Below are positions 1-6,056 of a stretch of DNA of 6,056 nt, one piece after another. The stretch is from JABSOG01 sp047617105 (GTDB lineage Bacteria; Pseudomonadota; Gammaproteobacteria; Enterobacterales; Alteromonadaceae). Location: contig JBLGCB010000417.1 of the NCBI GenBank assembly GCA_047617105.1, forward strand, positions 1 through 6,056, in the 5' to 3' direction. The stretch's first letter is position 1. Each line of letters starts with the position of its first letter. Both the position numbers and the translations under genes were made by a program. Under the pieces are notes generated by a model. It did not search any database, was not told the DNA's origin, and was given only the letters and a program-made list of their open reading frames with translations.

Positions 1-954
1 TCTACCCGCATTAGTTCCATAAACAGAAATTGAATCATATAAAAATGAAAATGACATAAATCTTCTGTACCAAGTCATGCTTTTACGTAAACTACGCTGT
101 TCTAGCGCAAAAAAAGCACCTTCATCGATACGATTTCTAACATTTTCCATTGAAAGCTTTAAAACTCTGTAAGCTTGAAATGATTGAGGTGAACTGGTAT
201 CTCTAAAGTTTTTAAATGGTGGAAAAAAGGTGTCTTGATGCAGTTCACAACCGTAAAATATCGGTGCTTTATGAAAAATACAGTCAGTAAAAACCGAACT
301 ACCTGTGAATATACGGTTATCAAACTGAATACTATCAAAAAACTCGGCACCAGCCATATTAATGCTTTTAATCAATTTCCTCTCGTCAAAGTCCTCATTA
401 CTACCTTTTTGTGAGGCTTGCATGTTCAATCGCCCTCTAAACTTAGTTTTTAAGAAAGTTATTCCACTATTGAAACGGGTATTAAAGAAATTGGCTTCAT
501 CAAAGAATTCGGCATCAGAAAACTCAATATCACCTACAATTGTGCCGTTTGTAAAATGAATGTAACCATGAAACTGGCAGTTGTTAAATGATAATACATC
601 TTCAATTCTTAGATCAGAAAAATCAATATCACCTGGGAAAACAATGCTACGTAAGTCTCCCTCATTACCAGAAAGCGTCTTGGTTTTTGCATCAAAATTG
701 AGTAATTCGAATATTGAATCATTGAAGTGTTCTATTTCCTCCTCATTCCATTGTCCTTTAACCGTTGGCTGATTGTTTTTATTTGTCATTGGACAATGAA
801 AAGAACAGTATGCTTGGTCATCTACGAAAAGCAGCTGATTAAAGGGCATTTCAAACTGACAAGACAGGTAATCCTCATCTTCGTCATAGCCATCAATAAT
901 TTCATACGCCTGTTGTTGTAGAATACAGCTGCATGTTACTGGTTTATTTTCCAT
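1..954 (-). CDS. Pentapeptide-repeat protein, 3' end cut off by window edge
   Basis: An uninterrupted frame of 318 codons starts at the ATG at 954-952 and is still open at base 1. A GGAG at 962-965 lies 7 nt upstream of the ATG, which fixes the start. The N-terminus has a cysteine-rich segment (C8-x-C10, C32, then C50-x2-H53-C54-P); a CxFH motif before a WxEEE-like helix is familiar from this protein group. From about residue 100 to 250 there is a regular run of F/L-centred five-residue units (for example FSDAEF, FDEANF), which should fold as a right-handed quadrilateral beta-helix. After that comes a helical linker (QAYRVLKLSMENVRNR, then FFALEQRSLR) ending in SVYGTN. In relatives a membrane-spanning C-terminal domain follows this kind of linker; here it would lie outside the window. 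Biochemical role unknown. The gene is clearly AT-rich (about 30% G+C in 121-180), unlike the genes at 2275-4702, which suggests separate ancestry. Confidence 0.85.
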   Translation of the reverse strand, partial: MENKPVTCSCILQQQAYEIIDGYDEDEDYLSCQFEMPFNQLLFVDDQAYCSFHCPMTNKNNQPTVKGQWNEEEIEHFNDSIFELLNFDAKTKTLSGNEGDLRSIVFPGDIDFSDLRIEDVLSFNNCQFHGYIHFTNGTIVGDIEFSDAEFFDEANFFNTRFNSGITFLKTKFRGRLNMQASQKGSNEDFDERKLIKSINMAGAEFFDSIQFDNRIFTGSSVFTDCIFHKAPIFYGCELHQDTFFPPFKNFRDTSSPQSFQAYRVLKLSMENVRNRIDEGAFFALEQRSLRKSMTWYRRFMSFSFLYDSISVYGTNAGR

Positions 955-961
955 GCTATAT

Positions 962-965
962 CTCC
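962..965 (-). promoter_or_regulatory. Ribosome binding site of the pentapeptide-repeat gene
   Basis: Minus-strand GGAG, with 7 nt to the ATG at 954-952. It supports this ATG as the true start. No comparable Shine-Dalgarno is seen before internal methionines. Confidence 0.7.
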
Positions 966-1202
966 AGTGAGTTATGTGAACTGAGCGCGTTCTTCATCAC
1001 CATTATCTGTATTGGGCTAATTTACCACATTCTCCCCTAAAAGCCGCTCTCGGAGTGGTGTTAATTATCACTTTGAAGCACAATATTTGGAAAAGTTTGA
1101 CTTTTAGAGTAAGTTTATCTTGCTCATTTTTATAAACAGGTATATTGTCTGCCTTAGAAATTGATTTTTCTATCGTCGAACTCTTAAGCGAGGCGACAGT
1201 TC

Positions 1203-1235
1203 CTAAAGCCACCTTGTGTGGCTTTAGTTGTTTTT
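1203..1235 (+). terminator. Intrinsic terminator-like hairpin
   Basis: A perfect 10-bp inverted repeat (CTAAAGCCAC, 1203-1212; GTGGCTTTAG, 1218-1227) with a 5-nt loop is followed on the plus strand by TTGTTTTT (1228-1235). The T tract is on the plus side only, yet no plus-strand gene precedes it here. It may block plus-strand readthrough into the oxygenase remnant, act weakly in both directions, or be part of a repeat element. Confidence 0.6.
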
Positions 1236-1271
1236 GGAGAAAAGAACACATAGACGCGAAAATAGCCCATT

Positions 1272-2188
1272 TTACGTCGATTCACCTTGGCGCTTAAATA
1301 TCTTCGCATTATCTCCTTCAACAAAATCATCCACCTTAGTGTCAAACAGCTTTGCCGCCAGATACTGATGAAAATCGACCACACTTTGTTCTAACTCGAC
1401 CAGTTTACCGCCCTTACCAAGAGTGCTGTGCATTCCTCGCTGCACCCGTTCACATATCCACTTATCTTCGGCAAAAAATGCGGCGGTAAATGCCTTGCTT
1501 TGTTTGTCTTCTTTAAACATCGATTTAGCAAAAATGGCACCAGAGCGGATCACGCTGTGGCCGCTATCTGCGGGTAATACGTGGATCCACGATAAAGACT
1601 GGTAATTGAGAATGGCGACAAAAGAAGGCGGTAAACTGATCACCAAATAGTGGTCGTAGGCCTCGGGATACTTGCCCCGCAGCCATTTGGCCAGCTTGCC
1701 TGAATCATCGACGTTTTTACCCCCGGTGAGGGTCCATTGCGCTGAACCAGCCACATAATAGGCCAATTTGGTTGGCGCAACGGTTTCTAGTGTCTGCTTA
1801 TGCACCTTAAATATATGATAATCTCCATCGCCCCAGTGTGATCATAAGCCCAAGCGTGATAAGGGCAGGAAATATGTTTATCCACTTGACCAAAACCTTC
1901 ATCGAGCAAAGGCGTTCCTCGGTGGCGACAGTTATTCGACAGCGCCCGTAACTGGCCATCTTGAGCACGAATCAGCACAATCGCTTCACCCGCCAGACTA
2001 AAAGCATAATAATCGCCGGGTTTGGCCATCGCCTGTTCGGCACAGACAAAGACCCAGTCGTGACGAAAAATCTTGTCGGCTTCTAACTGATACACCGCTG
2101 GGTCATGGTAAACCGCGAAAGGTAAGGCACTGGCTTGCTGCAAAGAAGCCATGGCCTGTTGTTGATAATCATTGAGTAATTTTGTCAT
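1272..2188 (-). pseudogene. Rieske ring-hydroxylating oxygenase alpha subunit, internal deletion plus frameshift
   Basis: The family couples a Rieske 2Fe-2S domain to a mononuclear iron site that hydroxylates or demethylates small molecules in the cytoplasm, with electrons from a partner reductase (none is in the window). The start ATG at 2188-2186 is set by a GGAG 8 nt upstream. The Rieske motif is complete: C87-x-H89, then C108-x2-H111 (SCPYHAW). At about residue 120 (DHTGA, near 1829) the sequence jumps to what is normally the active-site helix. Read one base out of frame from 1820 it gives YHIFKVHK, so with the preceding Glu (1823-1825) it forms E-x2-H-x4-H, the spacing of the bridging acid and two iron-binding His. 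The C-terminal half then reads cleanly to TAA at 1274-1272 and includes EDKWICERVQRGM, whose Asp is the expected third iron ligand. About 80-90 residues between the Rieske and catalytic motifs appear missing, by comparison with the usual spacing, and one base is lost near 1821-1822. The native N-terminal frame stops at the TAG about 15 codons on. The product would be inactive. Substrate unknown; a glutamate bridge is known from carnitine monooxygenase CntA, which hints at a quaternary amine only weakly. Confidence 0.85.
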
Positions 2189-2196
2189 TGCTTTTT

Positions 2197-2200
2197 CTCC
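2197..2200 (-). promoter_or_regulatory. Ribosome binding site of the Rieske oxygenase remnant
   Basis: Minus-strand GGAG (within GGGAG) lies 8 nt before the ATG at 2188. It selects the start giving MTKLLNDYQQ and rejects a longer frame from 2248, whose extra codons would run through the promoter and operator. Confidence 0.75.
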
Positions 2201-2215
2201 CAACACAAATCTTAC

Positions 2216-2244
2216 TTTACAAGAATAGAATACGCCCATATGAT
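2216..2244 (+). promoter_or_regulatory. Sigma70 promoter of the propeller-cytochrome gene
   Basis: The -35 box is TTTACA (2216-2221) and the -10 box is TATGAT (2239-2244), separated by exactly 17 nt. Each box has one mismatch to consensus. The -10 box overlaps the left end of the operator at 2241-2258, so a bound repressor would block polymerase directly. The start codon lies about 30 nt downstream of the -10. Confidence 0.75.
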
Positions 2245-2257
2245 ACATAAATGTCTC
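2227..2257 (-). promoter_or_regulatory. Possible divergent promoter of the Rieske gene
   Basis: On the minus strand GAGACA (2252-2257) and TATTCT (2227-2232) could serve as -35 and -10, but the 19-nt spacer is long and the -35 is poor. A second TATTCT at 2222-2227 is an alternative -10. The -35 candidate lies inside the operator, so the one site could control both directions. Confidence 0.35.
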
Positions 2258-2258
2258 A
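2241..2258. promoter_or_regulatory. Operator copy 1, probable TetR-family binding site
   Basis: TGATACATAAATGTCTCA is an imperfect palindrome (7 of 9 positions pair between half-sites TGATACATA and TGAGACATT). It matches 14 of 18 positions with the site at 5367-5384 upstream of the tetR gene. The shared core is TGAnACAnAAnTGTCTnA. It overlaps the -10 of the plus-strand promoter and a candidate minus-strand -35. Binding by the TetR protein encoded at 4723-5328 is inferred from the duplicate at that gene's own promoter. Confidence 0.7.
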
Positions 2259-2274
2259 TTAGGATCAATTTAAT

Positions 2275-4702
2275 ATGAATAAAATGATGAAAAAAATATT
2301 ACCTGCGCTTTTTACGGCTGCATTGGTGATCAGCCCGATGGTTTTTGCCACTTCAGTGGCCGCACCCGCCACTGATTTTATTGCCTTTGAATCTGGCCCT
2401 GTCAGGCCGATTGCTATCGATCACCTCAGTAATCGCCTGTATATGGTCAACACCGCTGACAATCGACTTGAAATCTACAGCATTAGCAACGATGGCGGTT
2501 TAATTCACCAACAGTCTTTATTGGTTGGTTTGGAACCGGTGACGGTTGCGGTAAAAGACGCCAACGCAGTCTGGGTGGTCAATCATTTGTCTGACAGTAT
2601 CAGTATAGTGGATGTTTCTCAGTCAGTGGCGCAAGTCAAACAAACCTTGTTGGTGGGGGATGCACCTAGAGACTTGGTGTTTGCCAGCACTGGCAAGCAA
2701 AAAGCCTTTATCACCACCGCCCACAGAGGACAGCATAGAAGTGCCAGCAGTCTGGATAATGTGCCTGGTGCAGGTGATCCTAAGTTGACCCAAGGGGGCA
2801 TTGGCCGCGCCGATGTGTGGGTTTTCGACAGCAATAATCCGGGCCAATCACTCGGTGGTAAACCATTGAAAATTATTGAATTATTTGCTGATACCCCAAG
2901 AGCGTTGGCGGTATCCGTCGATTTGCAAACGGTGTATGCGGCGGCATTTTTCTCTGGCAACCAAACCACCGTGGTCCACGACGGTATGGTCTGTGATACG
3001 CCGCTTGATGGCGACGCCCAGCCCTGTGCTGGTGATGGCGTTCAAGTACCCGGCGGGTTGGCCAATGGTCAGTCTCCTGGAGGATTGCCATTGCCTTATT
3101 TTAATGCCGCCGGCGACCCCACGCCTGAGGTGGCGTTGATTGTTCAGTATGATCGACAAGACGCCACCTTTAAAGATGAATTGGGTCGCAACTGGAATAA
3201 CGCAGTGCGCTTTGATTTACCCGACCAAGATGTCTTTGCCCTTGATGCAACAACCCTCAATGAAAAGCGCAGTTTTGCTCACGCGGGCACCATTTTATAC
3301 AATATGGCGGTGAATCCGGTCAATGGTAACCTTTATGTCAGCAATACCGAAGCCAACAATGCTGAACGTTTTGAAGGCGCTGGTGCTAGGGCAGGGCATA
3401 CCTTGCAGGGCGAATTACACCGCTCACAAATCACCGTGATCAACCCGACCACAGGCAAAGTCACGCCACGGCATATTAACCGTCATATCAATTACGATAT
3501 CAGTCCGGCCCCTAGCGGTACCAAACAACATTCGTTGGCCTTACCCAGCGACATTACCGTGTCTGCTGATGGAAAAACCCTTTATGTGGCCGCATTTGGT
3601 TCTGGCAAAGTGGGGGTATTCGCCACCGAATCGCTCGAAGACGATACCTTATGGGATAACCAAAACAATGAGTTTGACCCAACCGTTGCCAGCAGCCGTT
3701 ATATTACCGTCAGTGGTGGAGGTGTCAGTGGGGTGGTATTAAACGAAGGGCAAAATCGGCTTTATGTCACCACCCGTTTTGATAACGGCCTGTCGATAAT
3801 CGACCTTGAACAAGGCAAAGAAATCGAGCATATCAGCCACTTCACCCCAGAACCGCCGCAAATCATCGAAGGTAGGCAGTTGCTTTACGATGCCGCCAAA
3901 ACCTTCATTTTCTGGCGAAATACAAATCCTTAAAGTGCCACAACTGCGCAATATGGTCGACAAAGTCGGCATGTTTGGCTTGCCCAATCGAGCGGGATTT
4001 GGTGAACTCGATGATAATGCCCATCAGGGTGAACAAGTGCGAGGATTTGGTTTTTTACATGATGGTGCAACCGACTCTTTATTTCATTTTATGCAAGGGT
4101 CGGTATTTGTCAGTGACGATCCCAATGTTGGTTTTGACCCTGGTCAAACAGGGCAGCAACAACGCAAAGCGGTAGAGCAATATTTATTGGCATTCGACAG
4201 CGATTTACCACCGATTGTTGGCCAGCAGGTGACCATTAATCAAAGTTCAGGCTCGCAACATCTGGCCCGGGTTGATTTGTTGATGGCCAGAGCAGAAGCT
4301 GATTTCACCTCCAAAGTGCTTGGCGGTGAGGTTAAAGAGTGTGATTTGGTCGCCAATGGCACTGTTGAGGGGGAGAATCGCGGGTATCTTTATCAAACCG
4401 CCAATGGCATGTTTAAAAGTGATCGCACTGGACAAACTCTGCTGAGCAAGTCGCAACTACTGGCGCTGACAACGGATAGTAACCATTCACTAACCTTTAC
4501 GTGTGTGCCCTATGGATCTGGTCAGCGTATTGCTTTAGACCGAGACCGTGATGGTCAGCTTAATGGTGATGTCACTCCTTCGCCACAGCCTGTGATCCTA
4601 TCACCAGCGGATACGCCTGAGAACAACAATAGTGGTGGCGGTGTTGTGCACTGGCTGGCATTGTTAGCTTTAACCGTTTTGGCTGGTCGTAAACGGTTGT
4701 AA
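2275..4702 (+). pseudogene. Exported YVTN beta-propeller/c-type cytochrome fusion, heme region deleted, frame broken
   Basis: Translation from ATG 2275 (AGGA at 2261-2264, 10 nt upstream) begins with a Sec signal peptide: basic MNKMMKK, a hydrophobic core, and likely cleavage after A25 or A30. Residues about 35-535 hold successive propeller blades with typical strands (NRLYMVNTADNRL, KTLYVAAFGSGKVGVF, NRLYVTTRFDNGLSIIDL). At YDAAKT (residues 538-543) relatives continue into a first CxxCH heme site. Here the frame instead ends 9 codons later at TAA 3931-3933. In the +1 frame, from about 3899, the end of the cytochrome domain reads on: SFSGEIQILKVPQLRN, KVGMFG, QVRGFGFLHDGATDSLF. Then come PIVGQQVTI, an acidic D-rDrDG-l loop and a GlyGly-CTERM tail, ending with TAA at 4700-4702. 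No CxxCH occurs in either part. From the family pattern, roughly 200-300 residues with both heme sites are gone. The presumed role was periplasmic or surface electron transfer or oxidation (MauG/peroxidase-like fold); the substrate is unknown. The first fragment could still be made as a bare propeller. Confidence 0.85.
4619..4699 (+). other. GlyGly-CTERM sorting signal in the cytochrome remnant
   Basis: The last 27 codons of the C-terminal frame have the three parts of this signal: a Gly/Ser/Asn-rich stretch (NNNSGGG, Gly run from 4634), a hydrophobic span (WLALLALTVLA) and a terminal basic cluster (GRKRL). In this family the tail is cut by rhombosortase and the protein is then exported, often through type II secretion, or held at the cell surface. 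Here it is cut off from the signal peptide by the frame break. Confidence 0.75.
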
Positions 4703-4722
4703 TCGCTGCTGCTACTCTGGCA

Positions 4723-5328
4723 CTAGCGCGCAAAACCCGCTGAAAAAGCCCCCGCTGGCGGGTTGGTAATACCATGAAACAAAGTGCCGCTGACGAATCC
4801 AGCGGCATCATTAATAGCAATATAACCTTCATTCACGCCTTGCCATGCCGAGTACAATAACGCATCCAACGCATAAACCACCCAGACACTGTTGATATGG
4901 CTGGCAATATCCTGTTCGTTTTTTGCCTGTTCGACAATGGCCATCATCGAATTGAGCTGCTGTTGATAAAACGCATAAGCATCAGCATTGGTATACAGGG
5001 TTGAGTCGGTCATTAAAAAGTGAAATAAATCTCCTTGTGGGATCAGCTGTAAAATAATGCTGTCGAGCTGCGTTTTACCCGAACCTTCAAGGGCAACCAC
5101 TTCATCAATAATATGGCGGGTTTTGGTCAGTGCAAACATCACCAGCTCTCGCTGTAAATCTTCGCGTTTGGCAAAGTATCGATGCAAGGTGGCCCGGCCA
5201 ACTCCCGCCACTTTGGCTATTTCACTCATCGAAGTGCCCGGATTCTGGGCAAGTTGTTTGGCTGCCGCTAACAAAATTTTGGTTCTACTGGCCTGCTCTC
5301 TGGCAGTGGTCTTATTGGTCATTTTCAT
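4723..5328 (-). CDS. TetR/AcrR-family transcriptional repressor
   Basis: 201 residues from ATG 5328-5326 to TAG 4725-4723, the normal length for the family and uninterrupted. The N-terminal DNA-binding domain is standard: a first helix (SRTKILLAAAKQLAQ, residues 14-28), a helix-turn-helix at about 33-52 (MSEIAKVAGVGRATLHRYF) and the KREDL motif after it. Residues from about 60 on form an all-helical ligand and dimer domain with no recognisable ligand signature. The start is uncertain: a TTG at 5331 and an ATG at 5322 are also in frame, and none has a clear Shine-Dalgarno. The gene converges on the propeller-cytochrome remnant with a 20-nt gap. An operator-like palindrome over its promoter, repeated at the divergent oxygenase/propeller promoter, suggests autoregulation and repression of those two genes. 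The effector is unknown, plausibly a substrate or product of the oxygenase. Confidence 0.92.
   Translation of the reverse strand: MKMTNKTTAREQASRTKILLAAAKQLAQNPGTSMSEIAKVAGVGRATLHRYFAKREDLQRELVMFALTKTRHIIDEVVALEGSGKTQLDSIILQLIPQGDLFHFLMTDSTLYTNADAYAFYQQQLNSMMAIVEQAKNEQDIASHINSVWVVYALDALLYSAWQGVNEGYIAINDAAGFVSGTLFHGITNPPAGAFSAGFAR
4734..4764 (-). terminator. Weak terminator-like inverted repeat at the 3' end of tetR
   Basis: AACCCGC and GCGGGTT (7 bp) flank an 18-nt loop within the last codons of the tetR gene, and the second arm runs into TTTT on the minus strand. A nested smaller hairpin (CCCG, CGGG) is followed by CTTTTT. The T tracts are short, so efficiency is doubtful. No other terminator is seen in the 20-nt convergent gap. 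Confidence 0.35.
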
Positions 5329-5352
5329 CAACCGTTATGTCAAATTACCGAC

Positions 5353-5361
5353 AGCATAGCA
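5353..5361 (-). promoter_or_regulatory. Extended -10 of the tetR promoter
   Basis: On the minus strand this reads TGCTATGCT, a TGn extension plus a TATGCT -10 box. No good -35 lies 17 nt upstream, which is tolerable for an extended -10 promoter. The operator at 5367-5384 occupies the spacer and -35 zone, as expected for self-repression. Confidence 0.45.
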
Positions 5362-5366
5362 CAATA

Positions 5367-5384
5367 TGAGACAAAACTGTCTTA
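5367..5384. promoter_or_regulatory. Operator copy 2, upstream of tetR
   Basis: TGAGACAAAACTGTCTTA pairs 6 of 9 positions between its half-sites and matches the operator at 2241-2258 at 14 of 18 positions in the same orientation. It lies about 40 nt upstream of the tetR start codon over the promoter. By eye I found no third full copy in the window. Confidence 0.68.
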
Positions 5385-5427
5385 AATGCCCATTAACACC
5401 GTTAATCCACCTGGCTGGCAGCCATAA

Positions 5428-6056
5428 TTACTGATAAAGAAATACCTCATGCTCAACGATTTCACCATTTGACAGCTTTCTATGCGGATAAACCTGGCGT
5501 CGCAGCAACTGATAATGGCTGTCCATCCATTGTAAAATCTGTTGCCGCTGCGGTTTGTCTGCTGCCAGCTGCAAATTAAAAATGACATAAGCCGACTTAT
5601 CCAACAATGAAAGATAATATTGATAATCTTGCAACGTCAGATGATTAGCAGCACCGCATAGGGTCATGCAGTTAATGTTTTTTTCGCCTAAACTATCGAC
5701 ATCATCCTGACCAAGTAACAAGCTGTCATCGTAAACCCCGATTTGCTCACGTCGCAAAGCATCAATGGCTTCGCTAGAAATTTCAACACCGGCAAGATAA
5801 TCAATGTTGAAATGGCCGCTGTTTTTTAATGTCTCACCCATCAAACCACTACCACAGGCAATATCCAATACCTTAAGCGGTGTTGTAGCATCCACCGACT
5901 GAGCAAGCACCGCAGTAATGGCTTGGTAAACTTGGCAGTTAAGCTGATCAACAATCAGTTGTTTGTATAGACCTGGATGGCGATATAAAAACGCATAATC
6001 CCAAATATGAAAGGTTTCTGTGCGGCCATCGGGCCAGCTTAACTGAAAAGTTTCAT
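5428..6056 (-). CDS. Class I SAM-dependent methyltransferase, 5' end cut off by window edge
   Basis: 208 residues are visible before TAA at 5430-5428. The frame is open to the right edge, where it begins ETFQLSWPDGRTETFHIWDYAFLYRHPGLY. No start codon fits near the edge in this frame, so the true start lies just outside, possibly only a few codons away. Rossmann motifs are clear: motif I VLDIACGSGLMGE (SAM glycine loop), a motif II acid in GVEISSEAIDAL, an Asp pair in GVYDDSLLL, and a motif IV region NCMTLCGAANHL followed by a YVIFNLQL strand. The C-terminal part ends in a short EHEVFLYQ strand. The acceptor is not evident; the N-terminal helical segment before motif I usually forms a substrate lid in such enzymes. 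It points the same way as tetR but is 99 nt upstream of it, with the tetR promoter and operator in between, so it is probably transcribed separately. Intact as far as seen. Confidence 0.85.
   Translation of the reverse strand, partial: ETFQLSWPDGRTETFHIWDYAFLYRHPGLYKQLIVDQLNCQVYQAITAVLAQSVDATTPLKVLDIACGSGLMGETLKNSGHFNIDYLAGVEISSEAIDALRREQIGVYDDSLLLGQDDVDSLGEKNINCMTLCGAANHLTLQDYQYYLSLLDKSAYVIFNLQLAADKPQRQQILQWMDSHYQLLRRQVYPHRKLSNGEIVEHEVFLYQ

Larger units (their letters stand above)
955..1271. other. Gene-free spacer with hairpin and weak terminal inverted repeats
   Basis: No convincing gene in these 317 bases. Open frames on the minus strand (1003-1251 and 1184-1384) lack Shine-Dalgarno sequences, and the second one runs into the oxygenase remnant in another frame. 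What it does hold: an 11-nt sequence at 1013-1023 (TGGGCTAATTT) that matches, inverted and with one mismatch, 1259-1269; a bulged potential hairpin around 1024-1056; a strong hairpin at 1203-1227; and a possible minus-strand -10 box (GATAAT, 1002-1007) for the pentapeptide gene with no good -35. A short non-coding repeat element is possible but not shown. Confidence 0.45.
5332..5427. other. Spacer between the methyltransferase and tetR genes
   Basis: Besides the tetR operator and -10 described separately, this spacer holds only a small TTAA-CACCG-TTAA palindrome (5393-5405) and GGCTGGCAGCC (5412-5422), neither followed by a T tract. I see no clear terminator for the methyltransferase gene. 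Confidence 0.4.

Noticed and set aside
159..921. Several 60-65 residue open frames on both strands
   Set aside because: They are shadows of the long pentapeptide-repeat frame on the minus strand, which explains the whole interval.
1003..1251. Small minus-strand protein of 82 residues in the spacer
   Set aside because: No Shine-Dalgarno, no domain, and it spans the terminator-like hairpin; more likely non-coding repeat-like DNA.
2189..2248. Upstream extension of the Rieske frame starting MYHMGVFYSCK
   Set aside because: It would run through the promoter and operator; the ATG at 2188 has a good Shine-Dalgarno and gives the normal family N-terminus.
2619..3159. Cluster of overlapping open frames opposite the propeller gene
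   Set aside because: All lie within the higher-G+C coding part of the propeller in other frames and have no recognisable product.
3806..3898. N-terminal part of the open frame 3806-4702 (MNKAKKSSISATSPQ...)
   Set aside because: These codons are the out-of-frame shadow of the last propeller blade; true homology in that frame starts only around 3899, so 3806 is not a real start.
3890..3906. Programmed ribosomal frameshift joining the two propeller-cytochrome parts
   Set aside because: The CCAAAACC run is mildly slippery, but no stimulatory structure is evident and the heme block is missing anyway, so a lesion is the simpler explanation.
5057..5369. Plus-strand open frames antisense to tetR
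   Set aside because: Antisense shadows of a clear TetR gene, with no ribosome binding site or family signal.
5412..5422. GGCTGGCAGCC palindrome as terminator of the methyltransferase gene
   Set aside because: Five-base arms with a one-base loop cannot form a useful hairpin and no T tract follows.

Overview
The window looks like the chromosome of a marine gammaproteobacterium, most probably an Alteromonadales member close to Shewanella. The evidence is a GlyGly-CTERM sorting tail (a rhombosortase substrate signal common in Shewanella, Vibrio and Alteromonas relatives), the style of the Rieske and propeller proteins, and mixed base composition. The genus is an inference; no rRNA or other marker gene is present.

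Layout, left to right. (1) 1-954, minus strand: the N-terminal 318 codons of a pentapeptide-repeat protein that runs off the left edge, visibly AT-rich. (2) 955-1271: a gene-free spacer with a perfect 10-bp hairpin followed by a T-rich tract and a weak pair of end-inverted repeats. (3) 1272-2188, minus: a broken Rieske non-heme iron oxygenase alpha subunit. The Rieske domain and the C-terminal catalytic half are both recognisable, but a middle segment is missing and the two parts are in different frames. (4) 2189-2274: a compact divergent control region with a very good sigma70 promoter overlapped by an 18-bp inverted-repeat operator. (5) 2275-4702, plus: a broken exported YVTN-type beta-propeller/c-type cytochrome fusion. 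The propeller and the C-terminal part of the cytochrome domain survive, out of frame with each other, and no CxxCH heme site is left. (6) 4723-5328, minus: an intact TetR-family repressor with its own promoter and a second copy of the operator. (7) 5428-6056, minus: most of a class I SAM-dependent methyltransferase that runs off the right edge.

How they fit together: the two operators match at 14 of 18 positions. One sits over the divergent oxygenase/propeller promoters and the other over the tetR promoter. The simplest reading is a small regulon in which the TetR protein represses itself, a Rieske oxygenase and a periplasmic or surface propeller-cytochrome, probably in response to a small substrate of that oxygenase. 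Both presumed target genes carry internal deletions with frame disruption while the regulator and operators remain intact, so this looks like a regulon caught in decay. I see no CRISPR array, tRNA, rRNA or complete insertion sequence. Family statements come from memory of the families, not from searches.
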